The notes below the pieces were generated by a model. It had not been told where the DNA came from, ran no database searches, and saw only the letters and a list, made by a program, of their open reading frames with translations. A stretch of DNA of 64,000 bases, from NCBI RefSeq assembly GCF_052118625.1, contig NZ_JBQKGW010000007.1, positions 1-64,000 on the forward strand, in the 5' to 3' direction. Of the stretch, positions 53,002 through 61,176 are shown in pieces (position 1 is the stretch's first letter; every line of letters begins with the position of its first letter). This stretch comes from Porcincola sp945869225 (GTDB taxonomy: Bacteria > Bacillota > Clostridia > Lachnospirales > Lachnospiraceae). The translations under genes were made by a program, and so were the position numbers.

Positions 53002-53079
53002 CGCAGGCATGCGCCTTTTAGGGGGCCCGGGCGCAATTTGAACCAGGGCGTATCGACAAAGCTGCAGCTGCAAGACGTT

Positions 53080-54495
53080 TTACAGGATTACAGGCTGTCT
53101 CCGGTATTCCGAAACCGGCAGACGGCCTGTTTGATTCTGCACAGCGAGGCTGCGGATGCGGGATGCATAGACGGTCTGAAGAAGCATCGCGCGGCGTACA
53201 GCTGCGTCATTTCCGTCTGCAGGATCGGGAGATCCGGATGGGACATGGAAGGCAGGAAGGCGCAGAGCGGCGGGAAGGTCAGAGATAACAGGAACATCGG
53301 CTTCATGCCGGATCTTCCGGATCAGCGGTTGTGCGCTCTTTCGGAAACCAAGGATACGGGCATATAATACCGGCTTCTCTGCGCGTACATGCACTGCATC
53401 CGATGTCCGGATATCCAGCAGGATGTGCAGCAGGGCGCGGCGGATCCGGGCTTCTGTCATCTGCCTGGTCTTCATGAGTGTGACGAACTGTTCAAATGAC
53501 CTGTATTCATCCAGGTGATTCCGGATCCGGTTCGCCAGGTCTGGCGTGACATCCAGCCAGTCTGTGAGCGGGGTGCTTCCGTATCGTTCCTGGCAGGCCA
53601 GTTCAACCAGCCGGAGCTGAAGCATCTGTCCAAGGGCATCATCGAAGAGCAGGGCGTCATGTTCAGACGCTTTCTGAAGGAGCGCGCAGGAACTGTCTGG
53701 AAGGAGACCTTGAAGCTTGTCTGTGTCCCCATCCCGAATCAGACGGCGGACTGTCGCGGCTGAGACAAACGAGCGGCTGCTTTCCGAACCGACAAAGCCT
53801 GATGAAGAAGAATCAGGCGCATCGGAATCAGATACAGCAGTTTTGCCATGATAGCCTTCTCCAATTCGCTGAACCGGAACCGGCCTGAGCGGGCTGTGCA
53901 GCCGCTCAATGGCTTTCAGATATTCAACCGCCAGGATGTTGTTTGGCTGAGAAAGCTGCGCCGCAAGGCGGGCTGTGTCCCTGCCGGACGCATCGGAAAC
54001 GCACGAACAGGAGCATGATGCCTTTGTGCCGTTGAAATCTGCATATGCTTCCATGCGTGCCTGAGGATAGGAATGCCCCATTTTCAGCCGCTTTTGAAGA
54101 AAGTTTCTGTACAATGCGGGTTCTTTTTCACGTGGGACGGCAAAGAAGTGCGCCGCACTGCTTAAAAGCGCAAGGTCCCCCGCTTCACAGCCAAATGAAA
54201 GTCCGTCGACGACGTTCAGCGCGTTCAGGAGGGCAACGCCGCCTTCCGCGAAATATTCTGCGCTCGCGCAGGCATAGCAGACGGGCAGTTCCAGCACAAG
54301 ATCTGCGCCGCCGAGAAGCGCCATGCGGGTGCGCGTCCATTTGTCGGCAAGGGCGACACTTCCACGCTGTACAAAATCTGGACTCATGACTGCAATGACA
54401 TAGTCCGCGCCGGACAGCTCTCTTGCCCTTTGTATCTGATAGGCATGCCCTTTGTGGAAAGGGTTGTATTCTGCAATGATTCCAACTGTCTTCAT
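53080..54495 (-). CDS. tmcAL: tRNA(Met) cytidine acetate ligase TmcAL
   Basis: 471 aa from the ATG at 54495; the frame runs on upstream through repeat copy C but without similarity. The nucleotidyltransferase-like N-terminus MKTVGIIAEYNPFHKGHAY has the HxGH-type motif, and VIAVMSPDFVQRG follows. TmcAL uses ATP and acetate to acetylate the wobble cytidine of elongator tRNA-Met. It is about 50 residues longer than I expect, with an insert near residues 190-250 (GTKASCSCSCVSDASGRD region). Downstream it meets the TRIC gene tail to tail; I see no strong terminator between them. Confidence 0.93.
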   Translation of the reverse strand: MKTVGIIAEYNPFHKGHAYQIQRARELSGADYVIAVMSPDFVQRGSVALADKWTRTRMALLGGADLVLELPVCYACASAEYFAEGGVALLNALNVVDGLSFGCEAGDLALLSSAAHFFAVPREKEPALYRNFLQKRLKMGHSYPQARMEAYADFNGTKASCSCSCVSDASGRDTARLAAQLSQPNNILAVEYLKAIERLHSPLRPVPVQRIGEGYHGKTAVSDSDAPDSSSSGFVGSESSRSFVSAATVRRLIRDGDTDKLQGLLPDSSCALLQKASEHDALLFDDALGQMLQLRLVELACQERYGSTPLTDWLDVTPDLANRIRNHLDEYRSFEQFVTLMKTRQMTEARIRRALLHILLDIRTSDAVHVRAEKPVLYARILGFRKSAQPLIRKIRHEADVPVISDLPAALRLPAFHVPSGSPDPADGNDAAVRRAMLLQTVYASRIRSLAVQNQTGRLPVSEYRRQPVIL

Positions 54496-54521
54496 GTTTG
54501 ATTCCCTGATGATGTCTTCAT

Positions 54522-54595
54522 CCTGCGCTGACGCAGGCGGCTTTTTTTGTGAAGGCGGCCGCTTATCATCGGGTGCGGAGCACGAGATGAAGGCG
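54522..54595 (+). repeat. Terminator-linked dispersed hairpin repeat, copy C
   Basis: Includes its own stem CCTGCG / CGCAGG with CTGA loop, CGGC and seven T, then GTGAAGGCGGCCGCTTATCA and GGGTGCGGAGCACGAGATGA. The inner hairpin GTGC-GGA-GCAC is perfect. No plus-strand gene lies within 1.5 kb upstream, so the terminator part has nothing obvious to terminate; it sits reversed in the leader of tmcAL. Confidence 0.8.
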
Positions 54596-54705
54596 GCTCG
54601 ACTTTCAGAAGCCATCTTATCATGCGTACAGGAGCGGGGCAAATGAAACGGATGGACGCCTCACAGTCATAAAAACGAGATGAGGTGCAAATCTTGTATA
54701 TATGA

Positions 54706-54734
54706 TTGCCTGCAGTGGGAAAACCGATTAAAAT
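54706..54734 (+). promoter_or_regulatory. Sigma-A promoter of the hydrogenase gene
   Basis: TTGCCT, 17 bp, TAAAAT; leader of about 65 nt containing CGGCACGGCCG, a short palindrome. No Rex-type site is recognised. Confidence 0.65.
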
Positions 54735-54803
54735 AAATTCGTCTATACAAGGCTGTGTATCGGCACGGCCGATGTCCGTGATGCAGACGGAAAGGAGCCG
54801 TTG

Positions 54804-56321
54804 ATGAAAGGAACCTATACATCACTAAACAATCTGAGGAGGCAGGTATTTGAAGAGGTCGCCAGGCTTGCCTATGAGCAGGCGCCCTATGAGGCATTCA
54901 ATGACGTGCCCTACCATATCATTTCCGGGGAGTACGGGACATACCGTGACAGTGTCTTCCTGGAGCGGGCAGTCGTCCGCCAGCGGATCCGGCTGGCGGT
55001 TGGTCTCAGCCCGCACCGGGCGAATGAAAACCAGCCTGTGTCAAAGGGAGTGGAGGCTGCAGACAGACCGGAATGCTACTATGAACCGCCGCTGATCAAT
55101 GTGATCAAGTTTGCCTGCAACGCCTGCCCGGACAACGTCATCCATGTCACGGATGTCTGCCAGGGATGTCTTGGACATCCGTGCCAGGAGGTCTGCCCGA
55201 AGGGCGCCATCAGGGTTTTCGACCACAAATCGCATATCGATCAGAGCCTCTGCATCAAGTGCGGCAGATGCATCCGGGAGTGCCCCTATGGCGCGATCAC
55301 CCGTCAGGAAAGACCGTGCAGAAAGGCCTGCGGGGTTGACGCGATCCGCTCTGATGAACATGGACTGGCTGATATTGACTACGATAAGTGTGTGTCCTGC
55401 GGGATGTGTCTGGTAAACTGCCCGTTTGGTGCAATTGCGGACAAGTCCCAGATCTATCAGTGTATTCAGGCGATTCATTCGGAGGAGCCGGTCTATGCGA
55501 TTGTGGCACCGGCGATTGCAGGTCAGTTCGGACCGAAATGTACGCCTGACAAACTCCGACCGCTTTTCAGGGCTCTGGGCTTTAACGGAGTCTGGCAGGT
55601 ATCGGCCGGCGCAGACATCTGCACACTCCAGGAGGCGGAAGAGTTTTTAAAGCTCGTTCCGGAAAAGCAGCCGTTCATGGGGACAAGCTGCTGCCCGGCA
55701 TGGTCCGCGATGGCGAAGAAGCTGGTTCCGGAGCACCCGGAGATGATTTCCATGGCGCTGACGCCGATGGTCTTCACGGGGCGTATGGTCAAGAATAAGT
55801 TCGGCAGGGACTGCAAGGTATGTTTCGTGGGCCCCTGCGCCGCAAAGAAGCTGGAAGCGCAGCGAAAGACGATCCGGTCCGATGTTGATTTTGTCCTGAC
55901 CTTTGAGGAGCTGGCCGGAATGATCGCAGCCAGGGGAATCGAGTTCGATCAGCTGGAGAGTGAGCCGTGGGATTCGATTGCGTCCGGTGACGGAGAAGGC
56001 TTTGCACAGTCCGGCGGCGTTGCACAGGCGGTTGTGAATCGGGCCAGGGAGCTTGAACCGGACAAGGACGTCAAGACAATGGCGGCGGAGGGTCTGGAAA
56101 ACTGTAAAAAGATGGTCATGATGGCAAAAACCGGCAAGCTGAACGGGTATCTGCTGGAGGGGATGGCCTGTCCGGGCGGCTGCATTGCCGGAGCAGGAAC
56201 CATCCAGCCGGTTGCAAAGTCAAAGGCATCGCTGGCGAAGGCTGTGAAGGAAGCACCATTTGCCCGCTGCTCAGGCACATCACTCAAGGAAGCCGGGAAA
56301 GCTGCCGCACTGGACAACTGA
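54804..56321 (+). CDS. Monomeric [FeFe] hydrogenase, group B-like
   Basis: 505 aa from the ATG at 54804 (AAAGGAG about 8 nt upstream). A cysteine-rich N-terminal half carries several [4Fe-4S] sites: CNACPDN, CQGCLGHPCQEVC, CIKCGRCIRECPYGAI and CVSCGMCLVNCPFGAI. The H-cluster motifs follow: L1 GTSCCPAWSAM, L2 VGPCAAKKLEA, L3 EGMACPGGCIAGAG. TSCCPAW in place of TSCCPGW points to group B enzymes. It could produce or oxidise hydrogen with ferredoxin; group B enzymes are poorly studied. It stands upstream of pta-ackA, fitting a fermentative electron sink. Confidence 0.93.
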   Translation: MKGTYTSLNNLRRQVFEEVARLAYEQAPYEAFNDVPYHIISGEYGTYRDSVFLERAVVRQRIRLAVGLSPHRANENQPVSKGVEAADRPECYYEPPLINVIKFACNACPDNVIHVTDVCQGCLGHPCQEVCPKGAIRVFDHKSHIDQSLCIKCGRCIRECPYGAITRQERPCRKACGVDAIRSDEHGLADIDYDKCVSCGMCLVNCPFGAIADKSQIYQCIQAIHSEEPVYAIVAPAIAGQFGPKCTPDKLRPLFRALGFNGVWQVSAGADICTLQEAEEFLKLVPEKQPFMGTSCCPAWSAMAKKLVPEHPEMISMALTPMVFTGRMVKNKFGRDCKVCFVGPCAAKKLEAQRKTIRSDVDFVLTFEELAGMIAARGIEFDQLESEPWDSIASGDGEGFAQSGGVAQAVVNRARELEPDKDVKTMAAEGLENCKKMVMMAKTGKLNGYLLEGMACPGGCIAGAGTIQPVAKSKASLAKAVKEAPFARCSGTSLKEAGKAAALDN

Positions 56322-56376
56322 AGGGCGGACGGATGCCGGAGGGATGTCTGCCGGGGTTTTGAACTGAATATCGTAC

Positions 56377-56405
56377 TTGTGCCGTCAGTTGCAGAAGCCT
56401 ATAAT
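56377..56405 (+). promoter_or_regulatory. Sigma-A promoter of pta-ackA
   Basis: TTGTGC, 17 bp, TATAAT, about 100 nt before pta. Confidence 0.78.
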
Positions 56406-56503
56406 AAAAAAAGGTGTGCGCATCGCAGATTCACTGCGGCCACAATGTGCGTGAAATCGCGGACATCCAGTAAAACTGTGTATACAGGAAAGGAGCTTTT
56501 GTT

Positions 56504-57508
56504 ATGGGATTCATGGATGAAATCAAGGCGAAGGCGAGAGCGGACAGAAAGAGAATTGTTCTGCCGGAGACCGAGGATGAGAGGACATACCGTGCCGCTG
56601 CCAAGGCGATCGAGGAGGATATCGCGGATATCATCCTGATCGGGAAGGCAGATGTCGTTGCGGCGAAGGAGAAGGAGTACGGTGTCGACCTCTCCAAGGC
56701 AACCGTGATTGACCCGGAGAAGAGTGATAAGCTTCAGAGCTACATCGACAAGCTGGTCGAGCTCAGAAAGAAGAAGGGAATGACTCCTGAGCAGGCAAAG
56801 GACACGCTCCTGAACCAGTATATCTACTTTGGCGTCATGATGGTAAAGATGGGCGATGCAGACGGTCTTGTCTCCGGTGCATGCCATTCCACAGCCAACA
56901 CGCTCCGGCCGTCTCTTCAGATCCTGAAGACTGCTCCGGGTACAAAGCTTGTCTCCGCATTCTTCCTGATGAATGTTCCGAATTGCGAGTACGGTGATAA
57001 CGGAACGTTTGCGTTTGCAGACTGCGGGCTGAACCAGGATCCGACAGCAGAGGAGCTGGCAGCGATCGCAGGCTCTACGGCAAAGTCCTTCAAGGCACTG
57101 ACAGGCCATGAGCCGCGCGTCGCGATGCTGTCCTACTCGACGATGGGTTCCGCAAAGCATGATGATGTCACAAAGGTCCAGGAAGCGACAAGAATCGCGA
57201 AGGAAGAGTATCCGGACATCGCGCTTGACGGGGAGATGCAGCTGGATGCGGCCATTGTTCCGTCTGTCGGAGAGTTCAAGGCACCGGGCAGCAAGGTAGC
57301 CGGTCATGCGAATGTCCTGATCTTCCCGAATCTGGATGCCGGGAACATTGGCTACAAGCTTGTCCAGAGACTGGCGAAGGCAGAGGCATACGGTCCGATG
57401 ACACAGGGAATCGCGGCACCGGTCAACGATCTGTCCAGAGGCTGCAGCTGGGAGGATATCGTCGGCGTCATTGCGATCACCGCTGTTCAGGCACAGATGC
57501 AGGGCTGA
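56504..57508 (+). CDS. pta: Phosphate acetyltransferase
   Basis: 334 aa, the short single-domain form without the N-terminal regulatory domain. Motifs: RIVLPETEDERTYRAA, DADGLVSGACHSTANTLRP, and PVNDLSRGCS at the end. It converts acetyl-CoA and phosphate to acetyl phosphate. AAAGGAG is 9 nt upstream of the ATG. ackA follows after 15 nt in the same operon, completing the acetate branch that yields ATP. Confidence 0.98.
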   Translation: MGFMDEIKAKARADRKRIVLPETEDERTYRAAAKAIEEDIADIILIGKADVVAAKEKEYGVDLSKATVIDPEKSDKLQSYIDKLVELRKKKGMTPEQAKDTLLNQYIYFGVMMVKMGDADGLVSGACHSTANTLRPSLQILKTAPGTKLVSAFFLMNVPNCEYGDNGTFAFADCGLNQDPTAEELAAIAGSTAKSFKALTGHEPRVAMLSYSTMGSAKHDDVTKVQEATRIAKEEYPDIALDGEMQLDAAIVPSVGEFKAPGSKVAGHANVLIFPNLDAGNIGYKLVQRLAKAEAYGPMTQGIAAPVNDLSRGCSWEDIVGVIAITAVQAQMQG

Positions 57509-57523
57509 GAGAGGAGAAGACCG

Positions 57524-58723
57524 ATGAAAGTACTGATTATCAACTGCGGAAGCTCTTCTCTGAAGTATCAGATTATTGATTCTGAGAGCGAGCAGGTAGA
57601 AGCAAAGGGAATCTGCGAGAGAATCGGACTGGACGGAAGACTGACTTATCAGCCGGCCGGCGGCGAGAAGGAAGTCACCGATGCTCCGATGCCGACGCAC
57701 AACGAAGCGATTACCCTCGTGCTGAAGGCGCTTGTGAATCCGAAGACAGGCGTTCTGAAGAGCCTGGACGAGATTCAGGCGATTGGTCACCGCGTCCTGC
57801 ATGGCGGCGCAAAGCTGACGGAGTCCCGCATTGTGGACGATGAGGTCATTGCAGCCATTGACGAGGCTTCTGACCTCGGTCCGCTCCACAACCCGGCAAA
57901 CCTGATCGGAATCCGTGCCTGCCAGAAGCTGATGCCGGGCAAGCCGAATGTTGCGGTCTTCGATACCTCCTTCGGCATGACACTTCCGGAATATGCATAT
58001 CGCTATGCAATCCCGACGAAGTATTATAACAAGTACAAGATCCGCCGCTACGGCTTCCATGGAACCTCTCACAGCTTTGTTTCGAAGGAGACGATCAAGT
58101 TCCTGGGGCTTGATCCGGATAACTCGAAGGTCATTGTCTGCCATCTTGGCAACGGCGCTTCGATCACAGCTGTCAAAAACAGCAAGTGCGTCGATACATC
58201 CATGGGTCTGACACCGCTTGAAGGACTTGTCATGGGAACCCGCTCCGGCGACCTTGATCCTGCAATCCTGCAGTATATCTGCAATCATGAGAAGATTGAC
58301 ATCAACGAGATGCTGCGCATCCTCAACAAGGAGTCCGGCGTGATGGCGCTGTCAGACGGCCTGAGCTCCGACTTCCGCGACCTTGAGGAAGCGATGGACA
58401 ACGGCAACAAGGCAGCAGGCCTTGCAATTGATGCGTTCTGCTATCGTGTCGCGAAGTATGTCGGTGCTTATGTTGCAGCGATGAACGGTGTGGACGCGAT
58501 CACATTCACAGGTGGTATCGGAGAGAATGCAGGGATCGTCCGCAAGAAGGTGCTCGCGCATCTCGGCTACCTTGGAATCACGATGGACGAGGAGCAGAAC
58601 AAGAAACGCGGCGAACGGTTCATCCTCTCCACGAAGGATTCGAAGGTGACCGTCTCTGTCATTCCGACGAATGAGGAGCTTGCGATCTGCCGTGAGACGG
58701 TTGCGCTTGTGAACGCGCAGTAA
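57524..58723 (+). CDS. ackA: Acetate kinase
   Basis: 399 aa. N-terminal VLIINCGSSSLKYQII, GHRVLHGG, FDTSFGMTLPEYAYRYAIP, GFHGTSHSFVS, CHLGNGASI and FTGGIGENAG are all acetate-kinase motifs. It makes ATP and acetate from acetyl phosphate. AGGAG precedes the ATG. Transcription may end in the 71-nt hairpin region that follows (58729-58799). Confidence 0.98.
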   Translation: MKVLIINCGSSSLKYQIIDSESEQVEAKGICERIGLDGRLTYQPAGGEKEVTDAPMPTHNEAITLVLKALVNPKTGVLKSLDEIQAIGHRVLHGGAKLTESRIVDDEVIAAIDEASDLGPLHNPANLIGIRACQKLMPGKPNVAVFDTSFGMTLPEYAYRYAIPTKYYNKYKIRRYGFHGTSHSFVSKETIKFLGLDPDNSKVIVCHLGNGASITAVKNSKCVDTSMGLTPLEGLVMGTRSGDLDPAILQYICNHEKIDINEMLRILNKESGVMALSDGLSSDFRDLEEAMDNGNKAAGLAIDAFCYRVAKYVGAYVAAMNGVDAITFTGGIGENAGIVRKKVLAHLGYLGITMDEEQNKKRGERFILSTKDSKVTVSVIPTNEELAICRETVALVNAQ

Positions 58724-58728
58724 AAAGG

Positions 58729-58799
58729 GGTACCCGACGCTGAATCCGCAGGGTTTTTCTCTGGATGGAACAGAAAACAGGCGGCAGCGATTGGGTACC
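58729..58799 (+). other. Long imperfect hairpin after ackA
   Basis: Arms GGTACCCGACGCTG and CAGCGATTGGGTACC pair with a small bulge; inside, CCGC/GCGG and GTTTTCT/AGAAAAC extend the stem to a structure of about 70 nt. A T5 run lies inside, not after it. It may act as a 3' end structure, or be an independent structured RNA. Confidence 0.5.
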
Positions 58800-58828
58800 T
58801 GAGAAGCAGCGAAAGACGCGGTTATAAA

Positions 58829-58867
58829 AAAGTCCTGCTTGACATCATGTAAGCAGGACTTTATAAT
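58829..58867 (+). promoter_or_regulatory. Consensus sigma-A promoter inside a 12-bp inverted repeat
   Basis: TTGACA (58839), 17 bp, TATAAT (58862): both boxes are perfect. The inverted repeat AAAGTCCTGCTT / AAGCAGGACTTT (58829-58840 and 58851-58862) overlaps the -35 box, most of the spacer and the first base of the -10. It should be a very strong promoter that a DNA-binding regulator could block. Confidence 0.85.
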
Positions 58868-58896
58868 AACAAAGTGCGCTTGGAGGAATTCTGTCT

Positions 58897-59466
58897 ATGA
58901 ATCTGAATCTGACCGAAGTGCTCCTCGAGGAGGGGACCGTACTGGAGAAGGAATTGCCGGTCGATCTCAATCAGCTGGAATTCTCGTTTGGAACCTATCC
59001 GGTTCTGGAGAAGACGCCCCTGAAGATCTCGGTATGCAGGGACAAGAAAGAAAACCTGCTCATCTCCGGGAAGGTAAAGATGGTGGTTGAGATTCCCTGC
59101 GACAGATGTCTGGAACCCGTGCGGGTGCCGCTTGACCTGTCGTTCGATGAGAGGGTGAATCTGGGCGAGAGCAGTTCTGAGAATGCATCTGCAGAAGAAG
59201 AGGATAACGCCGCTGCTTCTCAGGAAGACGCATTCGAGAAGGACTACATAATTCAAGGATACAACCTGGACGTGGATAAGCTCATTTCCGGTGAGGCATT
59301 GCTGAACTGGCCGTCCCGTGTCCTCTGCAGGGAGGACTGCAGGGGCCTGTGCCCGGTCTGCGGCCACAACCTGAATCAGGGTGAGTGCGGCTGCGATCGC
59401 AGACAGCTTGATCCAAGAATGGCAACTGTCCTGGATGTTTTCAGAAGTGTTGATAAGGAGGTGTAA
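58897..59466 (+). CDS. YceD family protein (DUF177)
   Basis: 189 aa. Two cysteine clusters typical of the family: CDRCLEP near residue 69, and CREDCRGLCPVCG with CGCDRR near the C-terminus. YceD is implicated in 23S rRNA or large-subunit biogenesis and is almost always next to rpmF, as here. An acidic low-complexity stretch (SSENASAEEEDNAAASQ) separates the halves. GGAGG is 10 nt upstream. rpmF begins 3 nt after the stop. Confidence 0.92.
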   Translation: MNLNLTEVLLEEGTVLEKELPVDLNQLEFSFGTYPVLEKTPLKISVCRDKKENLLISGKVKMVVEIPCDRCLEPVRVPLDLSFDERVNLGESSSENASAEEEDNAAASQEDAFEKDYIIQGYNLDVDKLISGEALLNWPSRVLCREDCRGLCPVCGHNLNQGECGCDRRQLDPRMATVLDVFRSVDKEV

Positions 59467-59469
59467 CCC

Positions 59470-59658
59470 ATGTCGATCTGCCCGAAGAATAAACATTCCA
59501 AGTCTAGAAGAGATATGAAGCATGCTCAGTGGAAGATGTCTGCTCCGACTCTTGTAAAGTGCAGCAAGTGCGGCGCTCTGATGAAGCCGCATCAGGTCTG
59601 CAAGGCTTGCGGATGCTACAACAAGAGAGAGATCATCAAGGTTGGGGCTGAGGCCTGA
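59470..59658 (+). CDS. rpmF: 50S ribosomal protein L32
   Basis: 62 aa. The zinc site CSKCGALMKPHQVCKACG (two CxxC pairs) and HSKSRRDMKHAQWKM are L32 features. The N-terminus MSICPKNK differs from the usual MAVPKRKT, although the ribosome site AAGGAGG 8 nt upstream fixes the start. The terminator at 59721 and a new promoter at 59759 separate it partly from plsX. Confidence 0.96.
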   Translation: MSICPKNKHSKSRRDMKHAQWKMSAPTLVKCSKCGALMKPHQVCKACGCYNKREIIKVGAEA

Positions 59659-59720
59659 AGCTGATGACGGAGGAGGAAAGAGGGCAGCTGCTGCCTGATT
59701 TCCGATCATGTTGTGTACAT

Positions 59721-59753
59721 AAGGGATTGCTGCGAATGCGGTGATCCCTTTTG
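59721..59753 (+). terminator. Terminator after rpmF
   Basis: AAGGGAT / ATCCCTT stem with a partly paired 16-nt loop and TTTTGTTG tail. Confidence 0.7.
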
Positions 59754-59758
59754 TTGTC

Positions 59759-59787
59759 TTGCAAACGGACAACCGATTTAGTATAGT
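59759..59787 (+). promoter_or_regulatory. Sigma-A promoter of plsX-acpP-rnc
   Basis: TTGCAA, 17 bp, TATAGT. No FapR-type palindrome is seen around it. Confidence 0.75.
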
Positions 59788-59826
59788 AAACCCGGATATG
59801 GAAACAGCATGATGGGAGGTTTCAAG

Positions 59827-60918
59827 GTGGCTGGAGAGATCAGAATTGCCCTGGATGCGATGGGAGGCGACCATGCGCCGGGGGAGATCGTAAAGGGAGC
59901 GGTACATGCCGTCATGCACCATGCCGGCATGAGGATCATTCTTGTCGGAAGACAGGAGGAGGTCCGCCGGGCGCTGGAGAAAGAGACACAGGCGGCGAAG
60001 GCGGATGCCTCCGCATTAGCCGGCTGGCAGGATCGAATCAGCATTCAGGACGCGCGGGAGGTCATCTCCACTTCCGAGCACCCTGTGGATGCAATCATGC
60101 ACAAACGGGATTCCTCGATGGTCGTCGCACTGACGATGGTAAAGAAAGGCGAGGCGGATGCAGTCGCATCGGCCGGAAATTCCGGCGCTCTGATGGTCGG
60201 CGGTCAGGGAATCGTCGGCAGAGTCAGGGGGGTTCAGAGACCTCCGTTCGGGACGCTGATCCCGACAAAGAGAGGTGTTCTGCTGCTCGTGGATTCAGGG
60301 GCCAATGTGGATGCCCGGCCGCAGTTTCTGGCGCAGTGGGCAAAACTCGGAACCATCTACATGCAGAGCAGCCTCGGCATCAATCGCCCGAAGGTTGGAA
60401 TTGTGAATATCGGGGCGGAGGAAGAAAAGGGCAATCAGCTTGTCAAGGATACATTTCCGCTTCTGAAGAAGATGCATGAGGATGGCGAGATCAACTTCGG
60501 GGGAAGCTGCGAAGCAAGAGATATCCCGGAAGGAGCGTTCGATGTCGTTGTCTGTGATGGCTTTGTGGGCAACGTCGTGCTGAAGATGTATGAGGGCGTT
60601 GCGAAGGTTCTTCTCTCCGAGATGAAGGCTGGGCTGCTTTCCAGCACGCGGTCAAAGATCGGAGCGCTTCTGATCAAGCCGGCGCTGAAGAAAACGCTCA
60701 GGAAGTTTGACAGCAGTCAGTATGGCGGAGCACCGATCATCGGGCTGACCGGGCTGGTCGTGAAGATGCATGGAAGCTCTAAGGCGGTCGAGGTCGAGAG
60801 AGCGATGGATCAGTGTGTCCAGTACCGCGAGCAGCGGATTGCGGACAGGATTCAGGAGTATGCGGCCGGGGAGAAGAAAAAGCAGGATGCCGCAAGGGCG
60901 GCGGAAAAAGGAGTTTAA
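59827..60918 (+). CDS. plsX: Phosphate acyltransferase PlsX
   Basis: 363 aa from the GTG at 59827 with GGGAGG 8 nt upstream; an ATG six codons earlier overlaps that ribosome site. PlsX start IRIALDAMGGDHAPGEIVKG, then ASAGNSGALMVGG and VVCDGFVGNVVLKMYEG. It makes acyl-phosphate from acyl-ACP for phospholipid synthesis, and would connect with the FakA kinase at 579. A basic C-terminal tail (GEKKKQDAARAAEKGV) is extra. acpP begins 2 nt after the stop. Confidence 0.96.
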   Translation: MAGEIRIALDAMGGDHAPGEIVKGAVHAVMHHAGMRIILVGRQEEVRRALEKETQAAKADASALAGWQDRISIQDAREVISTSEHPVDAIMHKRDSSMVVALTMVKKGEADAVASAGNSGALMVGGQGIVGRVRGVQRPPFGTLIPTKRGVLLLVDSGANVDARPQFLAQWAKLGTIYMQSSLGINRPKVGIVNIGAEEEKGNQLVKDTFPLLKKMHEDGEINFGGSCEARDIPEGAFDVVVCDGFVGNVVLKMYEGVAKVLLSEMKAGLLSSTRSKIGALLIKPALKKTLRKFDSSQYGGAPIIGLTGLVVKMHGSSKAVEVERAMDQCVQYREQRIADRIQEYAAGEKKKQDAARAAEKGV

Positions 60919-60920
60919 GG

Positions 60921-61166
60921 ATGGAAGGAAACAGCGTGGAATTTGAGAAGCTGCAGCAGATCATTGCCGATGTTTTGAGTGTGGATGTGGACGAGATTAA
61001 GCCGGAGACGACATTCAGGGATGATCTCGGGGCGGACAGCCTGGATGTCTTCCAGATCATCATGGGGCTGGAGGAAGAGTTCAATATCCAGATTCCAACA
61101 GAGGAAGCAGAGAAGATTGTGACAGTCGGCGATGCTGCGGATGCGATTGCCAAGGCGGTCAAGTGA
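60921..61166 (+). CDS. acpP: Acyl carrier protein
   Basis: 81 aa from the ATG at 60921, with AAAGGAG 8 nt upstream. The phosphopantetheine serine lies in DDLGADSLDVFQI; helix 2 and the acidic surface FNIQIPTEEAEKIVTV are typical. It carries growing fatty acyl chains. Between plsX and rnc, a classic order. Confidence 0.97.
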   Translation: MEGNSVEFEKLQQIIADVLSVDVDEIKPETTFRDDLGADSLDVFQIIMGLEEEFNIQIPTEEAEKIVTVGDAADAIAKAVK

Positions 61167-61176
61167 GGTGAAAGCC

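Noticed and set aside
53002..53079. Bidirectional terminator between the TRIC gene and tmcAL
   Set aside because: Only short palindromes (GGGCCCGGGC, AGCTGCAGCT) without T-tracts; not enough to call.
56399..58288. 629-aa open frame antisense to pta-ackA
   Set aside because: It mirrors two highly codon-biased genes; no ribosome site, no recognisable domain, and the sense genes are certain.
59659..59826. FapR operator before plsX
   Set aside because: No palindrome of the FapR type is present around the promoter or leader.
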